Positions 34,094 to 42,481 of a stretch of DNA of 64,000 nt are shown here, one piece after another. Both the position numbers and the translations under genes were made by a program. Where the stretch lies: NCBI GenBank assembly GCA_963836585.1, contig CAWIJV010000003.1, positions 186,001 to 250,000 on the forward strand, written 5' to 3'. Within the stretch, counting starts at the first letter, position 1. Every line of letters starts with the position of its first letter. The DNA comes from BTUB01 sp963836585. Lineage in GTDB: Bacteria; Babelota; Babeliae; Babelales; Vermiphilaceae. The notes under the pieces are model-generated. The model saw only the letters and a list, made by a program, of their open reading frames with translations. It ran no database searches and was not told the origin of the DNA.

Positions 34094-34369
34094 TCACTTG
34101 GGCGTGTTATACACACCGCGTTCAAATCCTGATATCAATGACTGTTCTGATCTATCCACAAAGCCTACTCTATCTTGATTGGTGACCCCATAGTGTGGCC
34201 ACTCACTTTTAAAGTCATTATCCCAGTGGACCATGTTATCTTCCGAGATTGTGTTACCATAGCAACAGTGGCCGATCGGCTCATAACTTCTGGCTTCATA
34301 GTAAACCTTGGCAACAAGAGCATTAGTTACTACGAATAATGTTAGGATTACTAATAGCTTTTTCACCAT
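34094..34369 (-). CDS. Small exported protein (91 aa)
   Basis: Signal peptide MVKKLLVILTLFVVTNALVA, then a short acidic body with HCCYGN and no known domain. It overlaps the end of the upstream His-rich gene by 47 bases and lies 19 bases before the Gly-rich gene. AGGAGG lies just before ATG (CGAGGAGGATATG on the minus strand). Confidence 0.6.
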   Translation of the reverse strand: MVKKLLVILTLFVVTNALVAKVYYEARSYEPIGHCCYGNTISEDNMVHWDNDFKSEWPHYGVTNQDRVGFVDRSEQSLISGFERGVYNTPK

Positions 34370-34892
34370 ATCCTCCTCGCACTCTGGTTGGTTGAGATTT
34401 TGTTGGTTGATTTTGAACCGCCGGGTGCTCTTGTACTGAGCTTGGGTCTGCCTGATATTGTTGATATGCTGGTGATACTACCTCATTGTAATATCTATTG
34501 GTCTCATCATCTTGGGTTGCCATATCTTGCCATTCATCATTGGTGTAACCGCCGTAATACCAGCTTCCTGCATACAGTGCTGCAACGGCTCCCAGTCCCC
34601 ACCAGAGTGGGAATCCAAAGCCAAGACCCCAACCGGCGCCCCAGCCGCCCCAACCATGGCCGCCATGATTGCCGTGATTTCCATGGTTACCATGATTTGT
34701 GTGACTATCGGAATGATGACTAGCTGCTGCATGATGGCCGCCTGCGTGTCTACCACTGTGACCGCCATGATGGCCTCCCCCATGATGACCGCCGCCGCCG
34801 TGGTGTCCACCGCCGGCACGGCCGCCGTGTGCCAAGCCCGGGCACAGGGTAATTAACATAATAGTAATAAGCTTTTTAATGGTATTTTTCAT
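34323..34892 (-). CDS. Exported His/Gly-rich protein (189 aa)
   Basis: Signal peptide (MKNTIKKLITIMLITLCPGLAHG) followed by HHGGGGHHGGGHHGGHSG and HTNHGNHGNHGNHGGHG, then a hydrophobic GWGLGFGFPLWWGLGAVAALY segment and a Gln/Pro-rich end. The ATG at 34892 was chosen for its AAGGAG; an upstream in-frame ATG at 34913 lacks one. The His content makes metal binding likely by inference. It pairs with the Gly-rich gene at 33514. Confidence 0.7.
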   Translation of the reverse strand: MKNTIKKLITIMLITLCPGLAHGGRAGGGHHGGGGHHGGGHHGGHSGRHAGGHHAAASHHSDSHTNHGNHGNHGNHGGHGWGGWGAGWGLGFGFPLWWGLGAVAALYAGSWYYGGYTNDEWQDMATQDDETNRYYNEVVSPAYQQYQADPSSVQEHPAVQNQPTKSQPTRVRGGYGEKAISNPNIIRSN

Positions 34893-35038
34893 AGAATTTC
34901 TCCTTATTATCATATTTATAATAGCAATTATTTATGGGCAAAAACAAGGGTTTTTGCCACCCCTTGGAATAAGCCTCTTTTTTGGGTAGGATAGCAGGCA
35001 TAATTCGTATAAAAACTCTAAAAATAAGGATATTTCTC

Positions 35039-35707
35039 ATGAATTCAAAGGCTATTTTTTCAGTGGTATTTTTGATAGGTAGCGTAGCATGCGCGGTTTA
35101 TGCCCTTACCCCGCGTAAAAAATTTCTTATCGACCGCAAACCTGAGGTCTCCAGCGTTGATGCTCTTTTTGTGGAGCGCTGGTCACCGCGGGCAATGTCG
35201 GGAGAAATGGTGAGCCAGGAAGATTTAATGGCGCTCCTTGAGGCGGCCCGCTGGGCACCATCCTCATATAACGAGCAGCCATGGCGTTTTATCTATGCAA
35301 AAAAGAGCACTCCTGCATGGGATGTTTTCTTTGATTTGCTTGTGCCATTTAATCAAGAATGGTGCAAGAATGGATCGGTGCTGATGGTAATTGTTTCTAA
35401 AAAAACGTCATCGCGCGGGGGCCCTAACCAATGCCATAGTTTTGATACCGGCTCAGCCTGGGAAAATCTCGCATTGCAGGGGCATTTAAAGGGCTTAGTG
35501 GTGCATGGCATGGGCGGCTTTGATTATGCAAGAGCGCGCACGGCGCTGAATATCAGCGATGATTATAGCGTGGAAGCAATGTGTGTGATAGGAAAACCGG
35601 CACCGGTGCAGGTGCTCTCAAAAGATCTGCAGGCATATGAAAAACCATCGGATAGAAAAGCTATTCATGAAATTGCCTCAGAAGGGACATTTAGTTTTAC
35701 TGAATGA
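35039..35707 (+). CDS. Nitroreductase-family protein with N-terminal membrane anchor (222 aa)
   Basis: FMN-binding NAD(P)H oxidoreductase fold. Residues 1-20 are hydrophobic, then WSPRAMSGE, ARWAPSSYNEQPWRF (the FMN loop), QCHSFDTGSAWENLALQ and the C-terminal CVIGKPAPVQ. ATG at 35039 with AAGGAT upstream. An exported or membrane-tethered nitroreductase is unusual, as most are cytoplasmic; the N-terminal segment could be an anchor. Convergent with, and overlapping by 43 bases, the ComEC-like gene. Confidence 0.85.
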   Translation: MNSKAIFSVVFLIGSVACAVYALTPRKKFLIDRKPEVSSVDALFVERWSPRAMSGEMVSQEDLMALLEAARWAPSSYNEQPWRFIYAKKSTPAWDVFFDLLVPFNQEWCKNGSVLMVIVSKKTSSRGGPNQCHSFDTGSAWENLALQGHLKGLVVHGMGGFDYARARTALNISDDYSVEAMCVIGKPAPVQVLSKDLQAYEKPSDRKAIHEIASEGTFSFTE

Positions 35708-36684
35708 TATTTTTGCGAATAAACTTCTATCTTTTGCTCATCGATGGTGCCGGTCACCACATAGGCTGGGTAGGTGTACTCCCGATGGGTGATCCGCTCA
35801 GGCAATGGGTTGATTCCGATGGTTTGCTTGCCCAGATAGAGGGTGCGCGCATCCTGATCGGAAAGCCGTGCGAGCATACATTCATGGGCTTTGCATTGCT
35901 CCACAAGATGATAGTAATGGCGCCACCAGTGGGATGGTAGTTTCCCTTGCCAGAGGGGCAGATAGATTTTCTTGATCCTAATTTTTTCTAACAGCATTCC
36001 GAGTGCTTCAAACACAATGCCATTGGGCTGCAAAACAATAAGTGCATCGATGGTGGTGGTGCCATATTCTTTGGCCAGATGAGGCATCAGGGTATATTCG
36101 CACCAACTGGTGGCATTGATGCGTTGGCCGATTACTCCCGGATCTATCACGATGAGCTGCTTGTGATGATAGATAATAGTTACTTCACCCGCATTGCATG
36201 AAACCATTTGCACGCTCATGCTCCAGTGAGCGCTCAGCGTGAGCAGCAATCCGCTGATGATGAGTGCGCCGCTATAAGCAAGAATGCTTTTGAAGGGGGT
36301 ATTGATCTGTTTGCAGTGGAGAATAAAGAGTGCGCTGGCGATAATAAGTGCGGAGATCAAAAAGGGTGGTTTTGGCAATGCGACCAGTGCGGAAAATGAG
36401 GGCAACTGCATAATAGCCAGCCATCCGTGGGTAAGCTTTTCCAGCGCATAAATAAGTATGCCATTGGGAATATACAAAATCTGGCAAAAAAATATGAGTG
36501 AGCAAAGCAACAAGAAAGCGGTCAGAATAGGCCCAAAAAAGAAGTTTCCCGCGAAGCTTAATACTGAAAGTGGCATGCCCCAGCAGACCAGAATTGGCAT
36601 TGAGATCAGGGTGAGAAACAGTTGAACGTGTAAGAAGGTGATGAGCGAACGGATAGTTTTTCGCGTGAAGTTACCAAGCTGCAT
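35665..36684 (-). CDS. ComEC-like C-terminal half with degenerate MBL domain (339 aa)
   Basis: In full ComEC the N-terminal competence domain forms a DNA channel and a C-terminal metallo-beta-lactamase (MBL) domain follows. Here only the last membrane helices (residues 10-160) and the MBL-like domain are encoded. ComEC family members usually exceed 600 residues. The MBL metal motif (normally SHPHADH-type) reads VLQPNGIVFEAL, so the metal ligands are lost; IVIDPG keeps the Asp strand. A complete IS element sits directly upstream of the start. Either a split remnant or a protein with a new role. Confidence 0.65.
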   Translation of the reverse strand: MQLGNFTRKTIRSLITFLHVQLFLTLISMPILVCWGMPLSVLSFAGNFFFGPILTAFLLLCSLIFFCQILYIPNGILIYALEKLTHGWLAIMQLPSFSALVALPKPPFLISALIIASALFILHCKQINTPFKSILAYSGALIISGLLLTLSAHWSMSVQMVSCNAGEVTIIYHHKQLIVIDPGVIGQRINATSWCEYTLMPHLAKEYGTTTIDALIVLQPNGIVFEALGMLLEKIRIKKIYLPLWQGKLPSHWWRHYYHLVEQCKAHECMLARLSDQDARTLYLGKQTIGINPLPERITHREYTYPAYVVTGTIDEQKIEVYSQKYHSVKLNVPSEAIS

Positions 36685-36712
36685 GCTTACCAGTATAAGT
36701 CGAATTGTGAAA

Positions 36713-37567
36713 TTAAATTGTTAAACCTACGGTAAATTGGCTCAGATTTTTGAGCATGTAAGCCGCCAAGGCGGCTTTTACGTGCACTAAAAAGCTCTCA
36801 GCCGATCTTGCAAAGCTATGAAGCGCTTTTAGCCTATTTTTCAAATAGCTAAAAACCCCTTCAATCACCTGTCGCTGACTTAAATACTCCTCATAAAATT
36901 TGTTTAAATATGGGTCCATATTTTCCCGCTGTTTAAAGATACATTCCAAATCTTGTGCGCTTAATTTGTCTCGCAATTTTTGAGGACAGACATAGCCTTT
37001 ATCCCCGATCAATTTGCCTTTGATATTCGCTATAAATGGCTCTATGGAAAGCAATTTTACATCATGAACATTGGCAGGAGTTATCATGCAAGAAACCACT
37101 TCCATGTTTCGATTAATGATGATGTGCAGCTTGAAGCCATAATAAAATCCGAAAATATTTTTGCCCATTTTTGCCCCAGATGCCCACTTTGGGCATTCGC
37201 TGGGATCAAAGTCACTCACGGGTAAGCACGTTGAATCAACAATATAAAGCCCCTTTTCCGGAGTCTGATTGAGTTGACACAAAATTCCTAACATGAGATC
37301 CAGGTACTCTGAAGTTGAGCGAATTCCTCGAGTAAACTGCTCATAGCATGGCACATTTTTGAAATAATCAGTCCAGTAAGAAGTTACGTATTCATAAAGC
37401 TTTTTGTCTGTCTCAATGGAATCAAAATGCCCAATTAGTGTCATGGTAATCAACTCACTTTTTCGTAGCTTATTTTTTCTGCCTCGGCAAAACTTTTTGC
37501 CCATTTTTTGCTCAACTTGCTTGACCACTTCATCAACTATGCAGTATAGTTCTACTATGTTTTTCAA
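36713..37567 (-). CDS. IS982-family transposase (284 aa)
   Basis: DDE transposase. Catalytic D111 (YIVDST), D189 (IGDKGY) and E236 (QVIEGVFSYLKNR) are in place, with the FKLHIIIN segment typical of IS982. The TTG start at 37565-37567 comes from the strand read; GGGAG lies six bases upstream and is paired in an 11-bp hairpin. The stop is within the left inverted repeat. Confidence 0.9.
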   Translation of the reverse strand: MKNIVELYCIVDEVVKQVEQKMGKKFCRGRKNKLRKSELITMTLIGHFDSIETDKKLYEYVTSYWTDYFKNVPCYEQFTRGIRSTSEYLDLMLGILCQLNQTPEKGLYIVDSTCLPVSDFDPSECPKWASGAKMGKNIFGFYYGFKLHIIINRNMEVVSCMITPANVHDVKLLSIEPFIANIKGKLIGDKGYVCPQKLRDKLSAQDLECIFKQRENMDPYLNKFYEEYLSQRQVIEGVFSYLKNRLKALHSFARSAESFLVHVKAALAAYMLKNLSQFTVGLTI

Positions 37568-37606
37568 GGATAACTCCCTCTTTTTGGTTTATTTTGGGAG
37601 TTATCC
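37568..37606 (-). promoter_or_regulatory. Hairpin covering the transposase ribosome binding site
   Basis: Perfect 11-bp stem: GGATAACTCCC (37568-37578) with GGGAGTTATCC (37596-37606), loop 17 bases. The strand facing the start codon contains the GGGAG Shine-Dalgarno. Such hairpins reduce translation of read-through transcripts in other IS elements. Role inferred. Confidence 0.55.
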
Positions 37607-37660
37607 TACTTCTATTTTAAGCCTTTGTTAATTTCACAATTCGACTAGTATAGCATATTC

Positions 37661-37690
37661 TTGTATTCCCGGATCTTTTTTGAGTATAAT
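37661..37690 (+). promoter_or_regulatory. Promoter of the small gene at 37712
   Basis: TTGTAT at 37661-37666, 18-base spacer, TATAAT at 37685-37690, then AGAAGGAG before ATG. Confidence 0.65.
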
Positions 37691-37711
37691 TACTATTAGA
37701 AGGAGATCCTC

Positions 37712-37897
37712 ATGAAAAGTTATTTCGACCGCGTGAAAAATAAAATTTCGGGCGCTCATGAAAAAATGAAAGATTATTGGTTTCGGCGATTCAACCGTTC
37801 CACGCGTACCAAAACATCAGAAGGCACCCAAGAGATAAAACGCATTATCACCTCCGCGCACGGCGATCAGTGGCGCAAGGGTAGTGGAAAAAAATAG
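37712..37897 (+). CDS. Small basic protein (61 aa)
   Basis: MKSYFDRVKNKISGAHEKMK, then a Trp/Arg/Lys-rich end (DQWRKGSGKK). Strong AGAAGGAG and a good promoter support translation. It could bind nucleic acid or a membrane, but nothing more can be said. It lies between the IS and a broken exported gene. Confidence 0.55.
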   Translation: MKSYFDRVKNKISGAHEKMKDYWFRRFNRSTRTKTSEGTQEIKRIITSAHGDQWRKGSGKK

Positions 37898-37906
37898 TAA
37901 TATATC

Positions 37907-38288
37907 TTAATTTTCTTCTATTTTTGAAGCAGCTGGTGCCCACAGCTTCAAGTGTTCAGTGTAATCTTCCAGCATTTTGAGAAACATTATATTTTCTTCA
38001 TTGAGCGGAGCTCGCGTAGCGGCAGACTTGCAGCTCTCCGATCTCTTCCAGGAGGGAATCTTCAATAAGATCAATATAGTCTGCATGGGCATACGTTTTG
38101 CCCGCACGTGTCCCTTCAACCGATTGCTTGCCTGCTCTATGGGCAACTTTTTTCACCCATTCGGTAAATTTTTTGAGCGCGCCCATGTAGATTTGAAACT
38201 CTTCTTCTTTGAGTAATTGTGTTGGTGATTGCATGCGCGGTTGGCAGAATGCAGCTAAAAGAAGTGCGGTGAATAGAAATTTTTTCAT
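37907..38288 (-). pseudogene. Exported small protein split by a frame break
   Basis: Reading from 38288: signal peptide MKKFLFTALLLAAFCQ, helical body (EEFQIYMGALKKFTEWVKK, LIEDSLLEEIGEL), then the frame hits a stop at 37998. A second frame continues from about 38030 with APLNEENIMFLKMLEDYTEH, LKLWAPAASKIEEN to 37907. Removing one base near 38030 would give a 126-residue protein. Function unknown. Confidence 0.6.
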
Positions 38289-38315
38289 ACTATGTTCCTT
38301 TATTTTTTGAATGAT

Positions 38316-38582
38316 TCAAAAAAGATCTGAGTGTGTTCCTGTTTCAACCAGGATAATTTCTGTATCGGTTTTTCTATACACAAGAAGCCAATCGGGTTCT
38401 ATATGGCATTCCCAATGTTCTTTAAACTGACCTTTGAGTTTATGGTTACAATATTTTGCAGGAAGAGGTTTCTCTTCCAGTAAAAGAGCCAGTAAAGTAT
38501 AAAACTTTTCCGGCTTCTTTCCTCTTCTTTTTGCTTTTTCAAATTCTTTTTCAAATCGATTGAGGTAAATTGGCTTTAGCAT
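38316..38582 (-). CDS. YafQ-family mRNA interferase toxin (88 aa)
   Basis: Ribosome-dependent endonuclease of the RelE superfamily. HKLKGQF, HIEPDWLLVY and TGTHSDLF contain H47, H60, D64, W65, H84 and F88, which line up with the catalytic residues of E. coli YafQ. Its ATG directly follows the antitoxin stop codon. All key residues are present, so activity is expected. Confidence 0.88.
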   Translation of the reverse strand: MLKPIYLNRFEKEFEKAKRRGKKPEKFYTLLALLLEEKPLPAKYCNHKLKGQFKEHWECHIEPDWLLVYRKTDTEIILVETGTHSDLF

Positions 38583-38852
38583 TCAATAACCTAATTTTTT
38601 GATAAGGTCATTAATATCTTTGCATTCTACTAAGTTTTTTTTATTGCGAGAATCTTTGATGGATTTCTTTGTTCTCTTATTTGGAGTATGACTGTGAGAG
38701 CATTCAGGCTCATCTTTGGAAGTTGTCTGCCTATCCATATAGGAAATGACCATTTCTCTCATGCTCAGGCCTCTGCTGGCAGCGATAGCCTTAAATTTTT
38801 GATGTAGTTTTGTTGGTACATCGATAGTGATACGTGATAAATCTGTTTTCAT
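38583..38852 (-). CDS. RHH-type antitoxin, DinJ/RelB-like (89 aa)
   Basis: N-terminal ribbon-helix-helix: SRITIDVPTKLHQKFKAIA, ASRGLSMREMVISYMDRQ. The C-terminal half is very Lys/Ser-rich with a terminal hydrophobic patch (DINDLIKKLGY), probably the toxin-binding part. It directly precedes the YafQ-type toxin and likely represses the shared operon. Confidence 0.85.
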   Translation of the reverse strand: MKTDLSRITIDVPTKLHQKFKAIAASRGLSMREMVISYMDRQTTSKDEPECSHSHTPNKRTKKSIKDSRNKKNLVECKDINDLIKKLGY

Positions 38853-38928
38853 GAATGTTCCTTCTTTTATTACAGGTGACCATCATAACTATACTATAAA
38901 TACGGAAATGTACAAATGTGTATGAATG

Positions 38929-39586
38929 TTACGCAATTTTTCGTGATTCCGACAGTAATCTAGCAATTTCTGGGTAGCCGTATATGCGAGCCAAATCAGC
39001 GGCAGTTTTTTCATGGCATTTCATAGTGCGATCGGCACCAAACTCGAGCAATGGCTCTACCATGTTGCTCAAGCCGTGGATTGAAGAGCGTATTAAAGTG
39101 GTATACCCAAAAGCCTTCAAAACATTCGGATCTGCTCCTGCTTGCAGTAATAGTAGTTTAAATTCAAATGAGTTGCAGGTCCGTCATTGGGAATCCACAC
39201 TCATATTGAATATCAGGATCAGCGTCATGCGCAAGTAATATCTTTAACATGTCTATGCTGCAGTATCGAAAAGCAGTATATCCCTGTGCGTCTTTCACAT
39301 TAGGATTGGCACCAGCTTTGAGCAAAAGCTCAGGAACCGTTGGAAAGAGTTGTTCGTTTCTGACTGCCCATATAAAAAGTGGCAGCGTAACGCGCCAGTG
39401 AGCATTAGGATTAGCTTTTTGCGCAAGAAAAATAGTAACTTTGTTAGCAAAAGTATTATTGGGGCTATGCTCAGAATAGTCCAAAAGTTTAAGAAGGCCG
39501 GCGGTTGCAGCTGGATTATAGTTTGGCTGCATTGCAGATGCAGAAAAAAAGCTGAGCGTGAGTAAAAAATGAAGTTGAGTTTTCAT
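38929..39586 (-). pseudogene. Exported ankyrin-repeat protein split by a frame break
   Basis: Signal peptide (MKTQLHFLLTLSFFSASA, then MQP), and ankyrin repeats in frame 1 (PELLLKAGANPNVKDAQGYT, LKILLAHDADP). The frame stops at 39164; another frame continues as EFKLLLLQAGADPNVLKAFG, YTTLIRSSI, then LLEFGADRT and EIARLLSES to 38929. A single extra base near 39178-39190 accounts for the break and would give a 218-residue protein. Confidence 0.75.
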
Positions 39587-39590
39587 ATAA

Positions 39591-40325
39591 TTACTGCGCC
39601 GGTGAAGTAAGTTGTGCTGCTTGAGGATTTCTAAAAATCTGCATTAGTGATACGGTATATTCTTGCAGGCTGGGCAATCCAATCGCTTCACGCCGGTTGT
39701 TGACCACCTCAAGTTGTAACTCTGTTTCAGCTTCATTATGAGGATCAAAATGATAGCCGTGAATAGGCAAAATGTTTCCCTCATCATCGCACTGAGTGCC
39801 AAAATGTTGTGCTCGATCGCTATTAACGAGAATGCGATCAAGCAGATATGCCCATTGAGTAGTAGCTGCAGGAGTTTGCGCAGTTTTTAAATAGTGCAGC
39901 GCCTCGGCTTGAAATTCAGGATCATGATCAGCATGGAGTGCAATCAGCCATGCGGTATGAGCGTGATCTTTATTTGTGGGCCATCCGAATTTTTCCAGTA
40001 TCGGCTTTAAAAGACTCACATGTGTTTTATTGATGAAGTTGCAATATTTTTTGCTTTCTGCGGTAAGATTCTCCTTAGCGAGCAACTGCTTGCGTATGCC
40101 TTGATCCTCGGCATACATCTGCTCCAATGATTGCTCTGCTACCTCCTCCTCTTCTCTCTCGCGGACATATTCTTCCATAATTTGAGTAGCTTCAGATTCC
40201 CACGGCTTCCAGCTTTGAGAGATTCCGGGCTTCCAGGTATCAAATTCCCATTTTTCAGTTAAATCCATGGGGCAAAGAGTAAAAGATATAAAAAGAAGAG
40301 CAGGCGCAAGTGTAGCAAATTTCAT
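39591..40325 (-). CDS. Exported DUF6624-like protein (244 aa)
   Basis: Signal peptide MKFATLAPALLFISFTLCP, then a charged coiled-coil-like stretch and a domain with HTAWLIALHADHDPEFQ, YLLDRILVNSDRAQHFGTQ, which matches the DUF6624 pattern (no enzymatic role known to me). Start at ATG 40325 with AAGGGA upstream, since the upstream 40364 start would give no signal peptide. Follows the lipoprotein hydrolase gene on the same strand. Confidence 0.75.
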   Translation of the reverse strand: MKFATLAPALLFISFTLCPMDLTEKWEFDTWKPGISQSWKPWESEATQIMEEYVREREEEEVAEQSLEQMYAEDQGIRKQLLAKENLTAESKKYCNFINKTHVSLLKPILEKFGWPTNKDHAHTAWLIALHADHDPEFQAEALHYLKTAQTPAATTQWAYLLDRILVNSDRAQHFGTQCDDEGNILPIHGYHFDPHNEAETELQLEVVNNRREAIGLPSLQEYTVSLMQIFRNPQAAQLTSPAQ

Positions 40326-40364
40326 GTGAGTTCCCTTGATGCATTGGTTATCAACGCGCGCCAA

Positions 40365-41285
40365 TTATGAGCGGCGCGTTTTTTTTGAAATAATATTTAA
40401 ACATTTGTTTGGCATGCTCCATTCACCGCTATTTAGTTTAATTTCTTCGCGCCAAATTTCAAGCTCTGCGAGTATCTGCGGCAAGTAGCGCAAAAAACTG
40501 CCCTTAATAAATTCGATATGCATGATGGAGCGATTGTTGCACTTTATCGCGCATTGGCAAATCTTTTCATGATGAGGAAATTTTCGTTCTGAAAAAAGTG
40601 GGCATCCGCTTTTCTTGCACTGCCATCCTTGCGGATCCACCACTTGCAGCGTATCAACATACGAGTACAGTGAATATATTTTTTTAAACAGGGGATCACT
40701 GGCAAACTCTTTGGTCTCCTCTTGCACCGGCACGGCCAGCAAGATCAGTTCATCGATTATGAGCATGTCGGCCGGATCTTTTACCTTGACCAATAAGAGC
40801 ACCACATTGCCGCCATGGCTGTGGCTGATGATCCGAATAATCGGTTCTTTGCCATATTTTTGAAGATAATCGGCTCTTAGCTTTGTAATCTGCTCATAGA
40901 GCCTGCGGGCCGCTTTTTCCCGTTCTTTGAAAGAAAGGGCGCCGCTCCAGCCAAATAGATAAAAATGCTCGGCTTGGAAGTGATCAGGATCACTCTCGCT
41001 GAGCGTTTGGGCCAGTTTATGATGCCGATAGCTAGGGTCTAGGCTTGTGTAGTGATGTAAGCCTTCCTTACAATAGAAGAATCGTTTGAGGATCGGCTCC
41101 GGGAAGAATCGGGTGCCATGCACCCAAATGGTGATAGCCGGGGCTTCTTGGCAGACCGGTTTTTGGGGTGCGCAAGAAGGCGCAGCGGGTCTATTGAGCG
41201 TGCGGGTGACCAGTGGTTGCTGCATTGGCCCGCATCCCGGGATCAAAATAAGTAAAAAAAGCGTGAAAAATGCCCTAAAATCCAT
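40365..41285 (-). CDS. Lipoprotein with alpha/beta-hydrolase (lipase-like) domain (306 aa)
   Basis: Lipobox LIPGC near the N-terminus, then VHGTRFFPEP (oxyanion HG) and the nucleophile elbow SHSHGGN with Ser about residue 156. A later Cys-rich segment (CKKSGCPLF, CQCAIKCNN) is unusual. Second ATG at 41285 was chosen; an ATG at 41297 is in frame and possible. Likely an envelope lipase/esterase with unknown substrate. Confidence 0.75.
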   Translation of the reverse strand: MDFRAFFTLFLLILIPGCGPMQQPLVTRTLNRPAAPSCAPQKPVCQEAPAITIWVHGTRFFPEPILKRFFYCKEGLHHYTSLDPSYRHHKLAQTLSESDPDHFQAEHFYLFGWSGALSFKEREKAARRLYEQITKLRADYLQKYGKEPIIRIISHSHGGNVVLLLVKVKDPADMLIIDELILLAVPVQEETKEFASDPLFKKIYSLYSYVDTLQVVDPQGWQCKKSGCPLFSERKFPHHEKICQCAIKCNNRSIMHIEFIKGSFLRYLPQILAELEIWREEIKLNSGEWSMPNKCLNIISKKTRRS

Positions 41286-41341
41286 ATAAAACCTCATATA
41301 CTGAGGTTAACGATTATGCGGGCAAATGCAAGGGAAGAATT

Positions 41342-41797
41342 TTAGCCTTTTTCTTGATCTTCTTCATGAGAAGCTTTAAGTTTTGCCGCGCTAAAGATGC
41401 CGGTTACTTTTTGGATAAACTGCTTTGCCTCAACATAGCCCTTATAGCGGCCGACCTCTTTGCCGTCTCTGAAGAAAATGAAGGTGGGAAATGCTTCAAT
41501 TTTATATTCATGATGCAAGGCGGCCCCTTTTTCTGAGCTGGTCATGGCAAAAGCAATGTGCGGAAGCGCAACGGCCGCTTTTCCAAAGATTCCCTTCTTC
41601 TTAAATGCCATGCAGACCGGGCAGGTGGGATTAAAGAATTGAACAACCACTTGTTTGTGCCCTTTGAGGAGAGCGTCAAATTCTGCTGCGGTGTTTACTT
41701 GGGCTATGCCATTATCTACCGAAGCATAGATAATGGTCACCATGGCCAATCCTGCTAGCGCCAATGATACCGATTTAATAATTTTGCTCACATTCAT
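41342..41797 (-). CDS. Exported or membrane-anchored thioredoxin-like protein (151 aa)
   Basis: Thiol-disulfide exchange. Hydrophobic N-terminal segment (residues 8-25), then a thioredoxin fold with NPTCPVCMAF (C59, C62), cis-Pro in IEAFPTFIFF and GRYKGYVE. Its start codon overlaps the stop of the peroxiredoxin gene upstream, so it probably reduces or pairs with that peroxiredoxin. Confidence 0.88.
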   Translation of the reverse strand: MNVSKIIKSVSLALAGLAMVTIIYASVDNGIAQVNTAAEFDALLKGHKQVVVQFFNPTCPVCMAFKKKGIFGKAAVALPHIAFAMTSSEKGAALHHEYKIEAFPTFIFFRDGKEVGRYKGYVEAKQFIQKVTGIFSAAKLKASHEEDQEKG

Positions 41798-42481
41798 TAT
41801 TCTACTCCTTGAGATTTATTTTCTTCTGTAGTTTCTTTGAGATACTCTTTTAAGCCATCCTGGGTGGGGTTTATGCCATTTTTACCCTTTGCCCAATTTG
41901 CCGGGCAGACTTGCCCATGCTCTTGGGTGAATAATACTGCATCGAGTATGCGCAGCACCTCGCCAATATCACGCCCAATGCTTTCGTTGTAAATTGAAGC
42001 AGCCTGCACAATATTATTTTGATCTATGATAAACACGCCGCGCAGCGCGTTGCCTTGCGCTTCATTAAGGGTGCCATAGGCGCGTGCAATCTCTTTTTTT
42101 ACATCAGAAATGAGTGGATAGGTGATGCCCTTAACGCCGCCTTGATCGCGCGGGAATCTCCAGCCATTTCTGGTGGCAATAGATTTGATCAACCGAGATT
42201 GCCAAAATTACCGCATTGCGCTGTTCAAAGTCTTTGAGCTTTTCTTGGAAGGCAAACAGTTCAGTAGGGCAAATAAACGAGAAATCGGCCGGATAGAAGA
42301 CCAAAATCTTGATCTTGCCCTCATAATCGGCCAGTGATACGTCTGGGGTCTCATCACCCACAACCGCTTGCGCGCTAAACTGTGGCGCTGGTTTGCCGAC
42401 TAAGGTGAGCGGCTCCTGCCCATTGGCCAGGCAAAAGAGGGTGAAGAGTAATAAGAGGGCGATTCTGATAGTGATGCGCAT
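41797..42481 (-). pseudogene. Exported 2-Cys peroxiredoxin with one frame break
   Basis: Reduces hydroperoxides. Signal peptide (ending LANG), then VFYPADFSFICPTELFAF with the peroxidatic Cys. The frame is lost after WLEIP at GGG 42152-42154 (CCC on the coding strand) and the AhpC-type half resumes (RDQGGVKGITYPLISDV, GNALRGVFIID) to GQVCPANW with the resolving Cys. Deleting one C gives an intact 227-residue protein. Single-copy oxidant defence with all active residues, so the break may be a sequencing error. Start overlaps the thioredoxin downstream. Confidence 0.85.

Larger units (their letters stand above)
36692..37652 (-). mobile_element. Complete IS982-family insertion sequence with 6-bp target duplication
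   Basis: 949-bp element 36698-37646 bounded by perfect 18-bp inverted repeats (AGTCGAATTGTGAAATTA at 36698-36715, its complement at 37629-37646). The listed span adds the flanking AGTATA duplications, 36692-36697 and 37647-37652. It encodes one transposase on the minus strand. Perfect ends and intact gene suggest recent activity. Confidence 0.92.

Noticed and set aside
36713..37567. Transposase as part of a composite transposon with 35-39 kb cargo
   Set aside because: Only one IS copy with one target duplication is present, and no matching second copy flanks the neighbourhood.
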